Assembly: GCA_003427395.1 (NCBI GenBank)
Contig: BFEA01000074.1
Location: 1,675,815-1,700,155, forward strand
Direction: 5' to 3'
Length of the DNA stretch: 24,341 bases
Origin: Chara braunii
Lineage: Eukaryota > Streptophyta > Charophyceae > Charales > Characeae
The translations under genes and the position numbers were made by a program. Below, piece by piece: positions 1 through 7,901 of the stretch. Under the pieces are notes generated by a model that worked only from the letters and a program-made list of their open reading frames with translations, searched no databases and was not told the origin of the DNA. The first letter of the stretch is position 1; each line of letters starts with the position of its first letter.

Positions 1-192
1 CTCCGACGAAACAGTTTGTCACAGCCCCTCGTTTGTTGTCCTCTTCTCCCTCTCTGCCTACGGTTTACCGGGCAGTTCTATTTGACGATATATGAGTCGG
101 TGAAACTCCGACGAAACAGTTTGTCACAACCTCTCGTTTGTTGTCCTCTTCTCTCTCTCTGCCTACGGTTTACCGGGCAGTTCTATTTGTGA
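1..192 (+). repeat. Tandem repeat, 105-bp unit, two copies
   Basis: The sequence starting CTCCGACGAAACAGTTTGTC at position 1 recurs at 106, giving a 105-bp period; the second copy runs to about 192 before it passes into an AT microsatellite. The copies differ at a few bases (for example CAGCCCC against CAACCTC). Position 1 is the window edge, so the array may extend leftward. Each unit ends in GCCTACGGTTTACCGGGCAG, which is also found reverse-complemented near 4440-4461. The junction between units folds like a hammerhead ribozyme (see 92-125). Confidence 0.9.
92..125 (+). ncRNA. Degenerate hammerhead-ribozyme-like motif across the tandem-unit junction
   Basis: Seen directly: ATGAG (92-96), a 5-bp stem II GTCGG (96-100) pairing with CCGAC (108-112), then GAAAC (113-117) and a short CA/TG helix (117-118 with 122-123) followed by GTC (123-125). 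This is the order of the 3' half of a type I hammerhead with the tiny helix III typical of repeat-encoded hammerheads. The catalytic CUGA box before UGAG is replaced by an AT-rich run (GATATATGAG), and helix I pairing is poor. It is therefore probably an inactive relic. It shares ATGAGTCGGTG and CGACGAAACAGT with the canonical motif at 21252-21302. Confidence 0.45.
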
Positions 193-244
193 CGATATAT
201 ATATATATCGTTTTTTTACGATATATATATATGTATATGTATAT
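191..244. repeat. AT microsatellite with palindromic ACGATATATATATCGT arms
   Basis: Alternating AT tract broken by CGTTTTTTTACG. The GACGATATAT...ATATCG arms can form hairpins. The same GTGACGATATAT start adjoins the reverse-oriented relative at 4382-4461. Confidence 0.8.
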
Positions 245-424
245 GTGCAAGTGTGCTGCTTCGGCGGCAGACTGGTGTGTGGGCACTTGGCGCTTAACCA
301 CACAATCATGGCCAACATTGCATCTCTTACTATCTTGCGTATCTATATTGTTGTATGGGTGGTTTATGATGATTTGTGGATGGATTGAGATAGAGAATGC
401 GGTGTTTTTAAAAAACACACACTT
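245..424 (+). repeat. Interspersed repeat family, copy A
   Basis: This stretch contains GTGTGTGGGCACTTGGCGCT, then TTAACCACACAAT, ATGGCCAAC, GATTTGTGGATGG and an ACACACAC end. Related copies are at 1742-1828 (5' part), 2074-2270 (3' part) and 5017-5090 (5' part). No coding capacity and no Pol III B box were seen, so the class is unknown. Confidence 0.75.
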
Positions 425-1410
425 CTTTTGTGGTTGGATATGTCATTGTTTTTTTTTTCCCCCGTTTTTTCCCTCCTTACATCCCATCTCAACTGGTGTA
501 CTATTATGTCGTTGCTGGTTTTGTTTGTTACACATGGCCAAATTCTTTGCCCTCCTTTAGAACATGGGCTGTCTCTTTGATGAAGGAATGTCTGTGGGTG
601 GCCACAAGATTTTTCAGGGTGGGAATGTATGTTTGGAGTTTTGGCCACAGATTCTTCGCGAGGAGGCTGGGAGAGTTTGCTGTGGGTGTCATTCCCACGG
701 GCTGAAAGGGGGCTTCTAGGTGTTTTAAGCAGTAGCACGCATGGTGTCGCATGGAGATCTTGCGGATTTGGCATAGCTTGCACAGTGGCTTTGTTGTAGC
801 AGTATATGATCATTTGATTCTGCAGTTTGTGCGGCCAGGGGAGGTTCGTGGCACTGTTTGTCTGATTCTGGTGGTTTTGTATGCCGACTCAGAGGACACC
901 TTCGAAGTTAACTCTGAAGACGCTGTACTGGCAGCAGCAGAAACGCGGCAGGCGTTATGCCAGGATGTGTGGGTAGGACGCTATGCCACACATCGCCACG
1001 TGCTTCATGACTACTCGTTTCTCAGTCTGTGCTTCATGCTTTATCATAACTTTTTGGAGGAACTTCTATCTATCACTGGTCTTATGGTGTGCAGTCCTGA
1101 TAATTATGGTGGGCAACCGAGTCAAGTGATTATGGTGTGCCGATGAGTCAGGTGAGGGTTGAAATATTGGATGTTTGATCTGAATGTGTACATTAATGGC
1201 CTGAACCGACCACGTACTAGAAGCTGTCTGTGTGCCGGAGAGAACTTGGCGTGAATCCGCAACTTATCGAGCGAGCCTCCGTTTGATTGCTCCATCTTGC
1301 ACGCTTGGCGCACAAACTGCGGGAACAACAACTGTTCGAGCAAGCCTTAGGGGTTGCGGGCATGGTTAGTGCTTTCTTGTTGGGGGGGGGGGTTGGGTTG
1401 TGGTGCAACT
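425..1410. other. No recognisable gene; low-complexity and unique sequence
   Basis: Open frames exist, for example 751-1146 on the plus strand (131 codons), but the predicted peptide shows no family motif, and the G/T-rich composition makes chance frames likely. A homopolymer G run (about 1381-1391) and T-rich tracts lie at the right end. Confidence 0.5.
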
Positions 1411-1548
1411 TTCTTTTTTGTTTTTTTTATTTTAACCCGTCATAACAGATAGGAGTGATGGTAAGAGCATACACTCCTACCTGTCACACACAGGGCTCCA
1501 GTCTATTGGTGGGGAGCATCACCTGCTGAAAAACGGGTTCAGCGTCCC
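1411..1548 (-). mobile_element. SINE- or LINE-like 3' end, copy 1 (minus strand)
   Basis: On the minus strand a 54-bp block (1548 to 1495) starts GGGACGCTGAACCCG and carries CAGGTGATGCTCCCCACC. It is followed by about 65 bp and an A-rich stretch (the T-rich run near 1411-1432 on plus). The same block recurs at 6409-6462 and 14566-14621, also followed by A-runs on the minus strand. A shared 3' block plus A-tail is the signature of a polyadenylated retroelement. Body and 5' end are not defined. Confidence 0.5.
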
Positions 1549-1741
1549 CTGAAATACAACATTGAGCTGACAAGTGGCACACGCTGAGCACCCTATGTGA
1601 AGATCTAACAATACTACAGGTGATGCTTAATAATCAGCGACTGATGCTGATGCTATAGTCCAACTTATTGTCTATGTTCTGTGTAATTGTCGTTCATTTG
1701 GTAGTGCCTTATGCCCTCCATCCTTTCGTAGATTATAATAT

Positions 1742-1828
1742 GTTTGTACAAGTGTGCCACTTCGGCGGTAGACGGGTGTGTGGGCACTTGGCGCTTAAAA
1801 CCACCAGTACATGGCCCCAGCCAAGTTG
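1742..1828 (+). repeat. Interspersed repeat family, copy B1 (5' part)
   Basis: It matches copy A from CAAGTGTGCCACTTCGGCGG through GGGCACTTGGCGCTTAA and then more weakly through ACATGGCCCCAGCC. The 3' part of the same repeat resumes at 2074. The 276 bp between TTAA at 1795-1798 and TTAA at 2075-2078, which ends in a long GA run, is either an insertion or simply separates two partial copies. Confidence 0.65.
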
Positions 1829-1994
1829 ACAATCGGTATCGAGCCTCTTCTAAAATTTTGGAAGCTCGGAACAGGGCATCCGAAAGGCCAGTAGAAAAAA
1901 AGTGTCCCATGCCGTGGGGCGGCACTAGGCCCAGCCCTGAACCAGAAAACAATTCCAATTCTCCAGATGTACTATATTGGAATGAGCCTCTCCC

Positions 1995-1996
<2 letters not shown>

Positions 1997-2070
<74 letters not shown>
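1997..2070 (+). repeat. (GA)n microsatellite
   Basis: Uninterrupted GA dinucleotides over about 74 bp. Open frames across it encode only Arg-Glu or Ser-Leu repeats and are not genes. Confidence 0.98.
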
Positions 2071-2071
<1 letters not shown>

Positions 2072-2073
2072 GG

Positions 2074-2182
2074 TTTAACCACACAAATGTGGCCAACCTT
2101 GCACCTTCTACTATATTGTCTATGTAATATCTATCTATATCTTTTTTGTTTTATGGATGATCTGTGATGATTTGTGGATGGG

Positions 2183-2243
<61 letters not shown>

Positions 2244-2270
2244 GGGTTCTTTGAAACACACACACACAAA
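2074..2270 (+). repeat. Interspersed repeat family, copy B2 (3' part)
   Basis: It aligns to the right half of copy A: TTTAACCACACAAATGTGGC, CTACTATATTGTCTATG, GATGATTTGTGGATGG, then the ACACACAC end. The short GAGATAGAGA of copy A is here expanded into a long (GA)n tract at the same place. Confidence 0.65.
2185..2240 (+). repeat. (GA)n microsatellite inside repeat copy B2
   Basis: Pure GA run of about 56 bp embedded in the interspersed repeat, at the site where copy A has GATTGAGATAGAGAATG. Confidence 0.97.
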
Positions 2271-2712
2271 GAATCTTGCAACAGCTAAACACCCTTGCTT
2301 TGGAACAGTCCCCGTTGTCGTCTGCCCATGGAGAGTGAATAATGACTGAAGAAACCTGAGATATCTGCTCAATGCCGTTCTGGGATGATCCGCTTGAGAT
2401 TCGGCTAGCATGTGGCTCGAATGCTTTGTGTCATGAGGATTATGAGGGCATAGTTCATGCGGGTTTCTCTTTTCACTGATGACAGTCAACATTGCACTCA
2501 TGTATGACACCCTTACATGTCATGTCCAATTTGTGGACAGGCTGGAACGACAACGCTTATACAATTGCGGTCAGTGTGCCTCTGTGTTCCTAGCATGTAG
2601 GAGCTACATAGCCTGTGACATCTGTCTACTCCGTGCCATTTGATGCAGCAACTTTAACTGCGACAATTGGATGTGGTGCTTCCACAGTCCACATCCGAAC
2701 CGGTCCTGTCCT
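2271..2712. other. No recognisable gene
   Basis: Mixed-composition sequence leading up to the plastid-derived block. No long open frame with family motifs, RNA gene or repeat was identified. Confidence 0.5.
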
Positions 2713-2875
2713 CTAGAATGTCTTGGATTAGGTTCTTATCTGTTAACTGGATATATCAAAAAGATATCCGCTCAAATGAAGCAGGTATGAAATACTTGAT
2801 TATAGGAGGAACTAGTTCATCAATTGTCGCTTATGGTTTATCTTGGTTGTATGGCTTATCTGGAGGAAATATTGA
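2713..2875 (+). pseudogene. ndhB: Plastid ndhB fragment inserted in nuclear DNA
   Basis: ndhB encodes subunit 2 of the plastid NADH dehydrogenase-like complex, a thylakoid membrane proton pump. The fragment reads [17 protein letters not shown], then, after a frame shift, [16 protein letters not shown] and SWLYGLSGG. These match an internal ndhB segment whose usual form is [22 protein letters not shown]. The frame breaks in the A-run at about 2758-2762, where five A's stand in place of the six needed, so it cannot encode the protein. Similarity stops after SGGNI. Start, most of the body and the end of the gene are absent. With the trnN and ndhF pieces downstream this marks a nuclear plastid-DNA insertion. 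Confidence 0.85.
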
Positions 2876-3071
2876 TAGAACTTTACAAAAATCCAAAACC
2901 AACCCAAAAAACAGAAGTTTTGATCAATCGAGCAAGTTGATAAAGCACGCAATAAATTATTTTGTTATGCAATATTTTTTCTATGCAAAAAATCGATTGA
3001 AATTTGATCCGGCTTCAGCTTTAATAGGCTTTGTTTGTCGAAAAGAGAGTTATGTTCAATGGAAACTCTGA
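2876..3071 (+). other. AT-rich open extension of the ndhB fragment, origin unknown
   Basis: The frame carrying the second part of the ndhB fragment stays open for about 65 more codons and stops at 3069-3071. The peptide (including [17 protein letters not shown]) is not ndhB and was not recognised. The AT-rich, Lys/Asn/Phe-rich composition resembles plastid sequence, so it may be another plastid segment joined to ndhB. Confidence 0.4.
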
Positions 3072-3526
3072 CGCCACACTTCGTGCCGGCACATGGACAA
3101 AAAAGTTGAAGGTGTTCCCGAATTTTCTTGGCAGAGGCAGCTTCGTTGCACTAAGGATCGCCTGTATTAAGGGTCTTTGTTGTACATGATCAGTATGATT
3201 CTCCTGTTAACAAAAAAAATCATATGTAAAACACAGTGCGTATCAGAGACACGGTCGGGATTCAACCAAGGGCGCAATGGTATATTGAAGGATCCCTGGA
3301 GGCCGAAGGCTCTGGAGCCGTAAATCATGGAACTCTGTATAAGATCATCCGGCGAACAATCCGAGATAAACGGATTCTCAAACTAATCCGCTCTTCGGTG
3401 GATTCTTGAAGGCGCCTTGTGGAGACGACGTTCAACAAAAAAAAAAATAAGTTTAGATCAATCTTTATCTGCTGAAATATAGGATGCTTCGGAAAAATAA
3501 GGATTTGGTAGAAAAAAAAAAGATGA
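3072..3526. other. Stretch between ndhB and trnN pieces, no gene recognised
   Basis: Mixed sequence, partly AT-rich with A-runs at about 3440 and 3511-3521. It holds one arm of an inverted repeat (3187-3228). No plastid rRNA or protein gene could be matched by eye. Confidence 0.4.
3187..3228 (+). repeat. Inverted-repeat arm 1 in the plastid-derived region
   Basis: ATGATCAGTATGATTCTC followed by GTTAACAAAAAAAATCATAT reappears reverse-complemented at 4048-4089 with about one substitution in 42 bp. The arms flank the trnN and ndhF pieces. Confidence 0.85.
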
Positions 3527-3598
3527 TCTTCAGTAGCTCAGCGGTAGAGCGATCGGCTGTTAACCGATTGGTCGTAGGCTCAAACCCTACTTGGGGAG
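3527..3598 (+). tRNA. trnN-GUU: tRNA-Asn (GUU), plastid-type, in a nuclear insertion
   Basis: The 72-nt cloverleaf is visible: D-arm AGCTCAGCGGTAGAGC, anticodon loop CTGTTAA with anticodon GUU, and T-arm GTAGG/CCTAC. It closely resembles the plastid tRNA-Asn gene. Signs of decay: T-loop CTCAAAC has C in place of the invariant first T, and the acceptor stem 5' strand TCTTCAG gains G-U pairs against TTGGGGA. No CCA is encoded, as usual for plastids. In many streptophyte plastomes trnN borders ndhF, and an ndhF piece lies about 260 bp downstream here, which supports co-transfer. Probably a non-functional relic. Confidence 0.9.
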
Positions 3599-3861
3599 CT
3601 CGCTATGAATTATTTGATCGTGTGGGTAGAATGTTTTCTGTTCTAATTCTATTTTAAGAAAATTTATAGATGTTTTTATGAAGAAAATCAGCATTTATGA
3701 AGAATTGACAAAGTTGTCTAAGTTTTTCATAGTAAATTTCATGTACTTTTTTTTTATCTCTATCTATATATTTTAAGTATCTTATTAATTCGATTTTAGA
3801 ATATATTGATAATTCATTAAGTTCATACATATAATATTCATGAATATTATATTTATGTTAT
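3599..3861. other. AT-rich spacer, probably plastid trnN-ndhF intergenic DNA
   Basis: Very AT-rich, without an open frame of note, between the two plastid gene pieces in the order expected for a plastome. Confidence 0.55.
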
Positions 3862-3950
3862 GCAATATTCTATCCACTTTCTTCACTTATGTTGTTTCTG
3901 GTTACAAGTGTAGCAGTATTAGTTATGTCCTATAGCCATGGTTATATGTC
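3862..3950 (+). pseudogene. ndhF: Plastid ndhF fragment
   Basis: ndhF encodes subunit 5 of the plastid NDH complex. The frame starting upstream of the ATG at 3889 reads YPLSSLMLFLVTSVAVLVMS and then YSHGYMSHA, matching the conserved NdhF stretch usually seen as DPLTSIM...VLIYSDNYMSHD. The acidic residues of that stretch are lost (D to Y before PLS, D to H after YS) and similarity ends at about 3950; what follows to 4128 is AT-rich and unrecognised. The piece is internal, with no gene start or end. Confidence 0.75.
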
Positions 3951-4328
3951 GCATGCTTCCAAAATACAAAGTTGGACGAATCTGGAAACTTTCGGAAATC
4001 TACTTTATACCACTTATTTTTATTTGTTTCTGGTTTCAAGTAAAACACATATGATTTTTTTTGTTAACAAGAGAATCATACTGATCAACTCCATATTTCT
4101 ATTTTTATCTATTTTTGATTATTTATGAATTATTGCATTTATTTGATCACGAAAACTCAATCTTTTTTAATTTGATATGGTCAAGTTTTTTTTTTCACAC
4201 TAAACAATAAGTCATAAAAGTGAGTAATTTGTCATTCTTGATGGAATATAATCTAAAGGTGGTGAGATAGCATCCACAATCATTTCAATGACTTTGCTAA
4301 TGATGTATCTTTTTTCCAAACTCAGCGC

Positions 4329-4332
<4 letters not shown>
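3951..4332. other. AT-rich sequence of probable plastid origin, no gene
   Basis: It contains the second inverted-repeat arm (4048-4089) and a frame running to 4128 with a hydrophobic, Ile/Phe-rich peptide that was not recognised. After about 4130 only AT-rich non-coding sequence is visible. Confidence 0.4.
4048..4089 (-). repeat. Inverted-repeat arm 2 in the plastid-derived region
   Basis: Reverse complement of 3187-3228 (ACATATGATTTTTTTTGTTA and onward), nearly identical. Confidence 0.85.

Positions 4333-4377
<45 letters not shown>
4333..4377. repeat. (AT)n microsatellite
   Basis: Pure alternating AT over about 45 bp. Confidence 0.98.
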
Positions 4378-4380
<3 letters not shown>

Positions 4381-4381
4381 T

Positions 4382-4461
4382 GTGACGATATATATATATA
4401 TATTTGACGATATATATATATATATCGTCACAAACAGAACTGCCCGGTAAACCGTAGGCAG
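4382..4461 (-). repeat. Reverse-oriented relative of the left-edge tandem repeat
   Basis: On the minus strand it reads CTGCCTACGGTTTACCGGGC, then AGTTCTGTTTGTGACGATAT into palindromic AT runs. This matches 54-98 and 161-210 of the 105-bp tandem repeat almost base for base. The hammerhead-like half is missing here. Confidence 0.85.
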
Positions 4462-4479
4462 AGTACAAAAGTGACAAGC

Positions 4480-4740
4480 TTAGGACCTGAAAAAATCACT
4501 AAAAAGATTCTTCATCTTAGTGCAATTCGAAGCTATCTGAAAATTTTGTAAAGGTAAGAAAAAGAAGAAAACTGTAACACCTATGAGAATTCCGAATAAA
4601 TAGGATGACACTCTACCACTTTCTTTATATTTTAAGCTTTGACCACCTGACAGGCAACGTTTACTCCTCAACTCTAAATCTCTTGCAACCCTTACATTGA
4701 CTAGCCTCTCGAGCCGTTCTATAGTGTTCCACTCCAGCGG
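4480..4740 (-). other. Minus-strand open frame with one predicted membrane segment, unknown
   Basis: A frame on the minus strand stays open from about 4740 down to the stop at 4480. It has a charged N-terminal half (ERLERLVNVRVARDLELRSK) followed by a hydrophobic segment (YLFGILIGVTVFFFFLP) and a short polar tail. The alternation of charged and membrane-like sequence looks more protein-like than the surrounding chance frames. It matches no family I can name, lacks a confident start, and may be an exon or a degraded fragment. Confidence 0.25.
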
Positions 4741-5016
4741 TGAGTATTAATAACTTTGTGAAGTTTGTTACTCCTCTGTTCTGTTCTTTGCCACCCCACG
4801 TCCCTCCTCTGGCCCTTCTTCCTCCCCCACCCCTCGCCTCCCATAAAACACCTCCTTCCTTTCTATTCCTTCCCCTTCATTCCTCCCTTCCCTTGTGGAT
4901 TAGTAGTAAATATAGACGAATGAGCATCATTAAGAGAACAAATATAAGTTGAAGACCTGAAGAAAAATGAACAGGAGGATACCTCCCCCTTTACTCTGTC
5001 TCCCTCCATGACGTGG
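4741..5016. other. No recognisable gene; C/T-rich tract
   Basis: Runs of CCTCCC/CTTCC at about 4791-4900, otherwise unremarkable. Confidence 0.5.
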
Positions 5017-5090
5017 AAGTGTGCACCGTTAAGGCACACGGGGGTGTGGGCAGCTGGCGCTCAAGCACAATCAACATGACCAGCCTTGAA
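5017..5090 (+). repeat. Interspersed repeat family, copy C (5' part)
   Basis: AAGTGTGCACCGTTAAGG, GGGTGTGGGCAGCTGGCGCT and CAACATGACCAGCCTTG align with copies A and B1. Similarity stops at about 5090, just before the hAT element. Confidence 0.6.
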
Positions 5091-5111
5091 AGTGAGAGGC
5101 ATAGTAAAAAG

Positions 5112-5730
5112 CATGGCTATGATCCGGACGTCCGGACCACCTTCCAGACGGTCTAGATTCAGTCCAGACTCCAGACGTCCGGTATGGAAGATCCAATTTG
5201 CCAAAATTCGAGGAAAAAAAAAAAAAACAAAAAAAAAAACGGTCCAGGACCCTTCCCCATTGAGGACCCAAGCCCCCAAAATTATTTTGGGGGGTTTTCA
5301 GGCCCGTTTATGCTTTTTTGGGGGGTCCAGACATGCTCTCTCTCTATAATAATTTATTAGACAACCCCAATTTTTTAATTATTAATAATTCATTACCTTT
5401 TATTAGTTTTTAAAGTCCTTTTATTAAAATTTTAAAGCTTTTTTATAGTTTTTGACTTGTAACTCAAGTTTGGTTAGGAATTCTGACAGACTATGAGGCA
5501 AAAGCGGTTTGCATTGTTATTCTGCATAGCATACTTTTCTTTCAGAATTTTTATTTTTATTTTTTTTAATGGTCTGGACATTTCCAGACCTGTCCAGACA
5601 TCCAGACCGTCCGGATCCCCACATGTCCGGAGGTCCGGAAATGTTCGGAATTCCGGACGTCCAAAAACTACCGGACACGGGTCCGGTTCCATGTTCGGAA
5701 ATGTCGTGGTCCGCGTCCGGCGTAGCCATG
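5112..5730. mobile_element. Non-autonomous hAT element, CATGGCTA family, copy 1 (619 bp)
   Basis: The ends are CATGGCTATGATCCGGACG on the left and, reverse-complemented, CATGGCTACGCCGGACGCGG on the right. The element is flanked by a perfect 8-bp duplication GTAAAAAG at 5104-5111 and 5731-5738. That fits the hAT target preference nTnnnnAn. Both subterminal regions are packed with CCGGAC/GTCCGG motifs, candidate transposase-binding sites; the middle is AT-rich. No transposase is encoded, so mobility would need an enzyme supplied elsewhere. It lies at the left edge of the LINE fragment starting at about 5751. A second member is at 22162-24042. Confidence 0.88.
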
Positions 5731-5750
5731 GTAAAAAGGGAGCTGCATGA

Positions 5751-6384
5751 ACAAATAAAAGGGGTACCCCAAAGAATACTAAAGTAAAGATAATTAAGAA
5801 ATGGACACAAACTCTCGAGCCCTGCAATGACATAATTTCTAGAGCCGCCTCACAACAATCCTCCCAGGAAGCAGCCCCGATCATCCAATTGATGATGGAC
5901 CATAGCCTGTTTGACCCTTTCCGAACGCTCCACCCAGGTGTAGAGTTTTTTTCCCTGGTGAAGAAAAACCATGCTCATCACACAAACTTCTCTAGGATCG
6001 ATTACTTCCTAGCCTTCGAGTCAATGATGGGGGCCATTAAGGAAGCCAACATCTTGCCACTCGCTGCCTACGGGGGACTCGACCACAAGCCCATCAAATT
6101 AATCTTGTGCTTCGACCAATACATCATAAAAGGAGCCAGTTTCCACAAACTGAACAACTTACTCCTAAGCCAGATATTCAGGGAAAAGATACAGGAATGC
6201 TGGCTCGACACTAGAAACTCGTTCCTAGATGGTCAGGATAGATGGCAATTGTTCCAAGAGAGCTACCTATCTTTATCCCAAACAGTTGCCCGGTTATCCC
6301 GGAAGCTAGCCAACGACCGAAAACAAAGTAAACACGAGCTTGAAATGGTTCTAAAGATTGTCGAGGCCAACCTTTCAAGCGACC
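5751..6384 (+). pseudogene. LINE ORF2 fragment: C-terminal part of the endonuclease domain
   Basis: The frame is open from 5751 to beyond 6384 with no believable initiator, so it is an internal piece. It reads NKRGTPKNTKVKIIKKW, then DHSLFDPFRTLHPG, SRIDYFLAFESM, GLDHKPIKLILCFD and FHKLNNLLLSQ. These correspond to the end of the apurinic endonuclease domain of plant non-LTR retrotransposons (LVDPWRxLHP, SRIDYFL, SDHxPI, WKLNNSLL). The usual SDH is LDH. The frame runs into a T-run at 6385, and the continuing ORF2 appears at about 9123. The upstream catalytic endonuclease half is missing. Confidence 0.85.
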
Positions 6385-6462
6385 TTTTTTTTTTTTTTTT
6401 TTTTAATTGCTCCAATCTATTCGTGGGGAGCATCACGTGCTGGGAACCAAGCCCAGCGTCCC
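6385..6462 (-). mobile_element. SINE- or LINE-like 3' end, copy 2, with A-tail (minus strand)
   Basis: On the minus strand GGGACGCTGGGCTTGG...CCAGCACGTGATGCTCCCC leads into an uninterrupted run of about 20 A (plus-strand T's 6385-6404). It interrupts the LINE ORF2 exactly at the T-run. GCTGGG/CCCAGC within it can form a hairpin. Its 5' boundary to the right is not defined. Confidence 0.6.
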
Positions 6463-7547
6463 TTATAATGGAAATACATTAATGATTGACAATTGATGAA
6501 AATTTAGGATGATTGAGGATCATTTTGGATTATTTAGGATGTTAGAGTGGGTGATTGAGGTCATGAAATAGAGCTAGATGATGACTAATAAGAAAGATTG
6601 TCTACTCAGCACTGAATTATTATCCTATCCCTAATTTTTTGTATCCATTTCAAACAACCAATCACAATTGAGCCCTTGTTGTGCACCAATCAGGCCTTTT
6701 CCCGGTCTCACACCCCAATCTGGCCCGGTTACAGGGCAGCGCTACCCACCCCAACTCCAACCATCGTTGGCCAGATTGTAGCCATTAGTCAAGTTTGCAG
6801 ATTGCCTTCCTCCCTCGGCAATTCCAGACCTCTATACAAAGCCTCAAGCTCCTACACAAGCAGGTTACAGGACACTGCCCCAGCACCGGCTAGCGTCGTT
6901 CTGGCGCCAACTCAACCTGGCCATTACACAGGAGGACTCAATTAGGAAATTAGCTAATCTAGAATGCCAACCAGAAATCAAGGATCTGATAATATCAGAA
7001 TCTTGATCAGCAAAACTTTATGATGATGAAATTTGACGAGTACCCTGAGATGATCACAAAGATGATGGATAATGATGACGACGCTGATGATTATTTCTCT
7101 CCACCCCTCCCCTTCTTCCTTATATTCTCCTCCTCTTCCCTCATTTCCTCTTTTCTTCTCGCTGCCTCCGCTGAGCCGAACCCCGCTATCAGCATGAAGT
7201 TCCTATCAGCCCCGACGAGAGAGAACCTCCCCATTCCCTTCTACCTTGAGGTAACCAGTTCCTCCAAAAGGTGTGCCTCAAAACTAACACTCTGGCCTAG
7301 TCTGCCTCCGCCAGGAGATAATGCGCCCCCATTCATATCTCCCAGCCCCAGCCCAGGTCAACTCTCATCATCTGTATCTACTCCCTGGAGGGCAATCACC
7401 TCCCACCTTGTGTTACCCCTGCGGAGTAGCGCTCCCTTTCTCACCAACCTACCTACCAACTAGACCATAGCCTATCTGGGAGATGAGAATATAATCACAA
7501 ACCCAGAGATGACTACTGATTGATGAAAAAAAGAATAACGAAACCGT
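6463..7547. other. Nested sequence inside the LINE, no gene recognised
   Basis: AT-rich at 6463-6660. From 6716 to 6910 it is C-rich, with GGTTACAGGGCAGCGC and GGTTACAGGACACTGCCCCA motifs resembling those in the duplication at 16497-17338. A frame at 7020-7463 has a low-complexity Ser/Pro-rich peptide without a family match. Confidence 0.4.
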
Positions 7548-7582
7548 GATGATGATGATGATGATGATGATGATTGATATGA

Positions 7583-7619
<37 letters not shown>
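7548..7619 (+). repeat. (GAT)n microsatellite
   Basis: Two GAT runs separated by TGATTGATATGAATG. Scattered GATGA motifs surround it from about 7020 to 7900. Confidence 0.95.
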
Positions 7620-7620
<1 letters not shown>

Positions 7621-7901
7621 ATAAAATTGACGAAAATAAATAAAGAACGTTGGACTTGCGATACCCTAATGGCATCGGTGTGGAAGATTGACAACTCACT
7701 ATTGCTGTAATGAAAATAGAAGATGACGATGATTACGATTTTTATAGAGAAGTCTGGATGATAACCATGAAGAAGATAAATAACATGGATGACGAATTAG
7801 AGAAGCCGATGATGATTACCACTGGTAAGCAAATGAGGATTACAAAAATGACGGTGTGCTTGATGAACCCCCCCCCCTGAAATGACAATGATGACAATCT
7901 T

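Noticed and set aside
1795-2078. piggyBac-type element with TTAA duplication
   Set aside because: The flanking TTAA is only 4 bp, the ends do not form convincing inverted repeats, and weak similarity to the host repeat seems to continue past the left TTAA.
1665-2349. Open frames coding Arg-Glu or Ser-Leu repeats
   Set aside because: They are translations of (GA)n/(TC)n tracts. The same kind of frames at 13583-14151 and 23239-23708 were also dismissed.
3238-3252. GCGTATCAGAGACAC as a tRNA-Met primer-binding site of a retrozyme
   Set aside because: Only a partial match to the usual TGGTATCAGAGC, and no flanking long terminal repeats or nearby hammerhead.
5889-6482. A separate gene starting at the ATG at 5889
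   Set aside because: The frame is open upstream to 5751 with LINE similarity, so this Met is internal. The end beyond 6385 is translated T-run and SINE-like tail.
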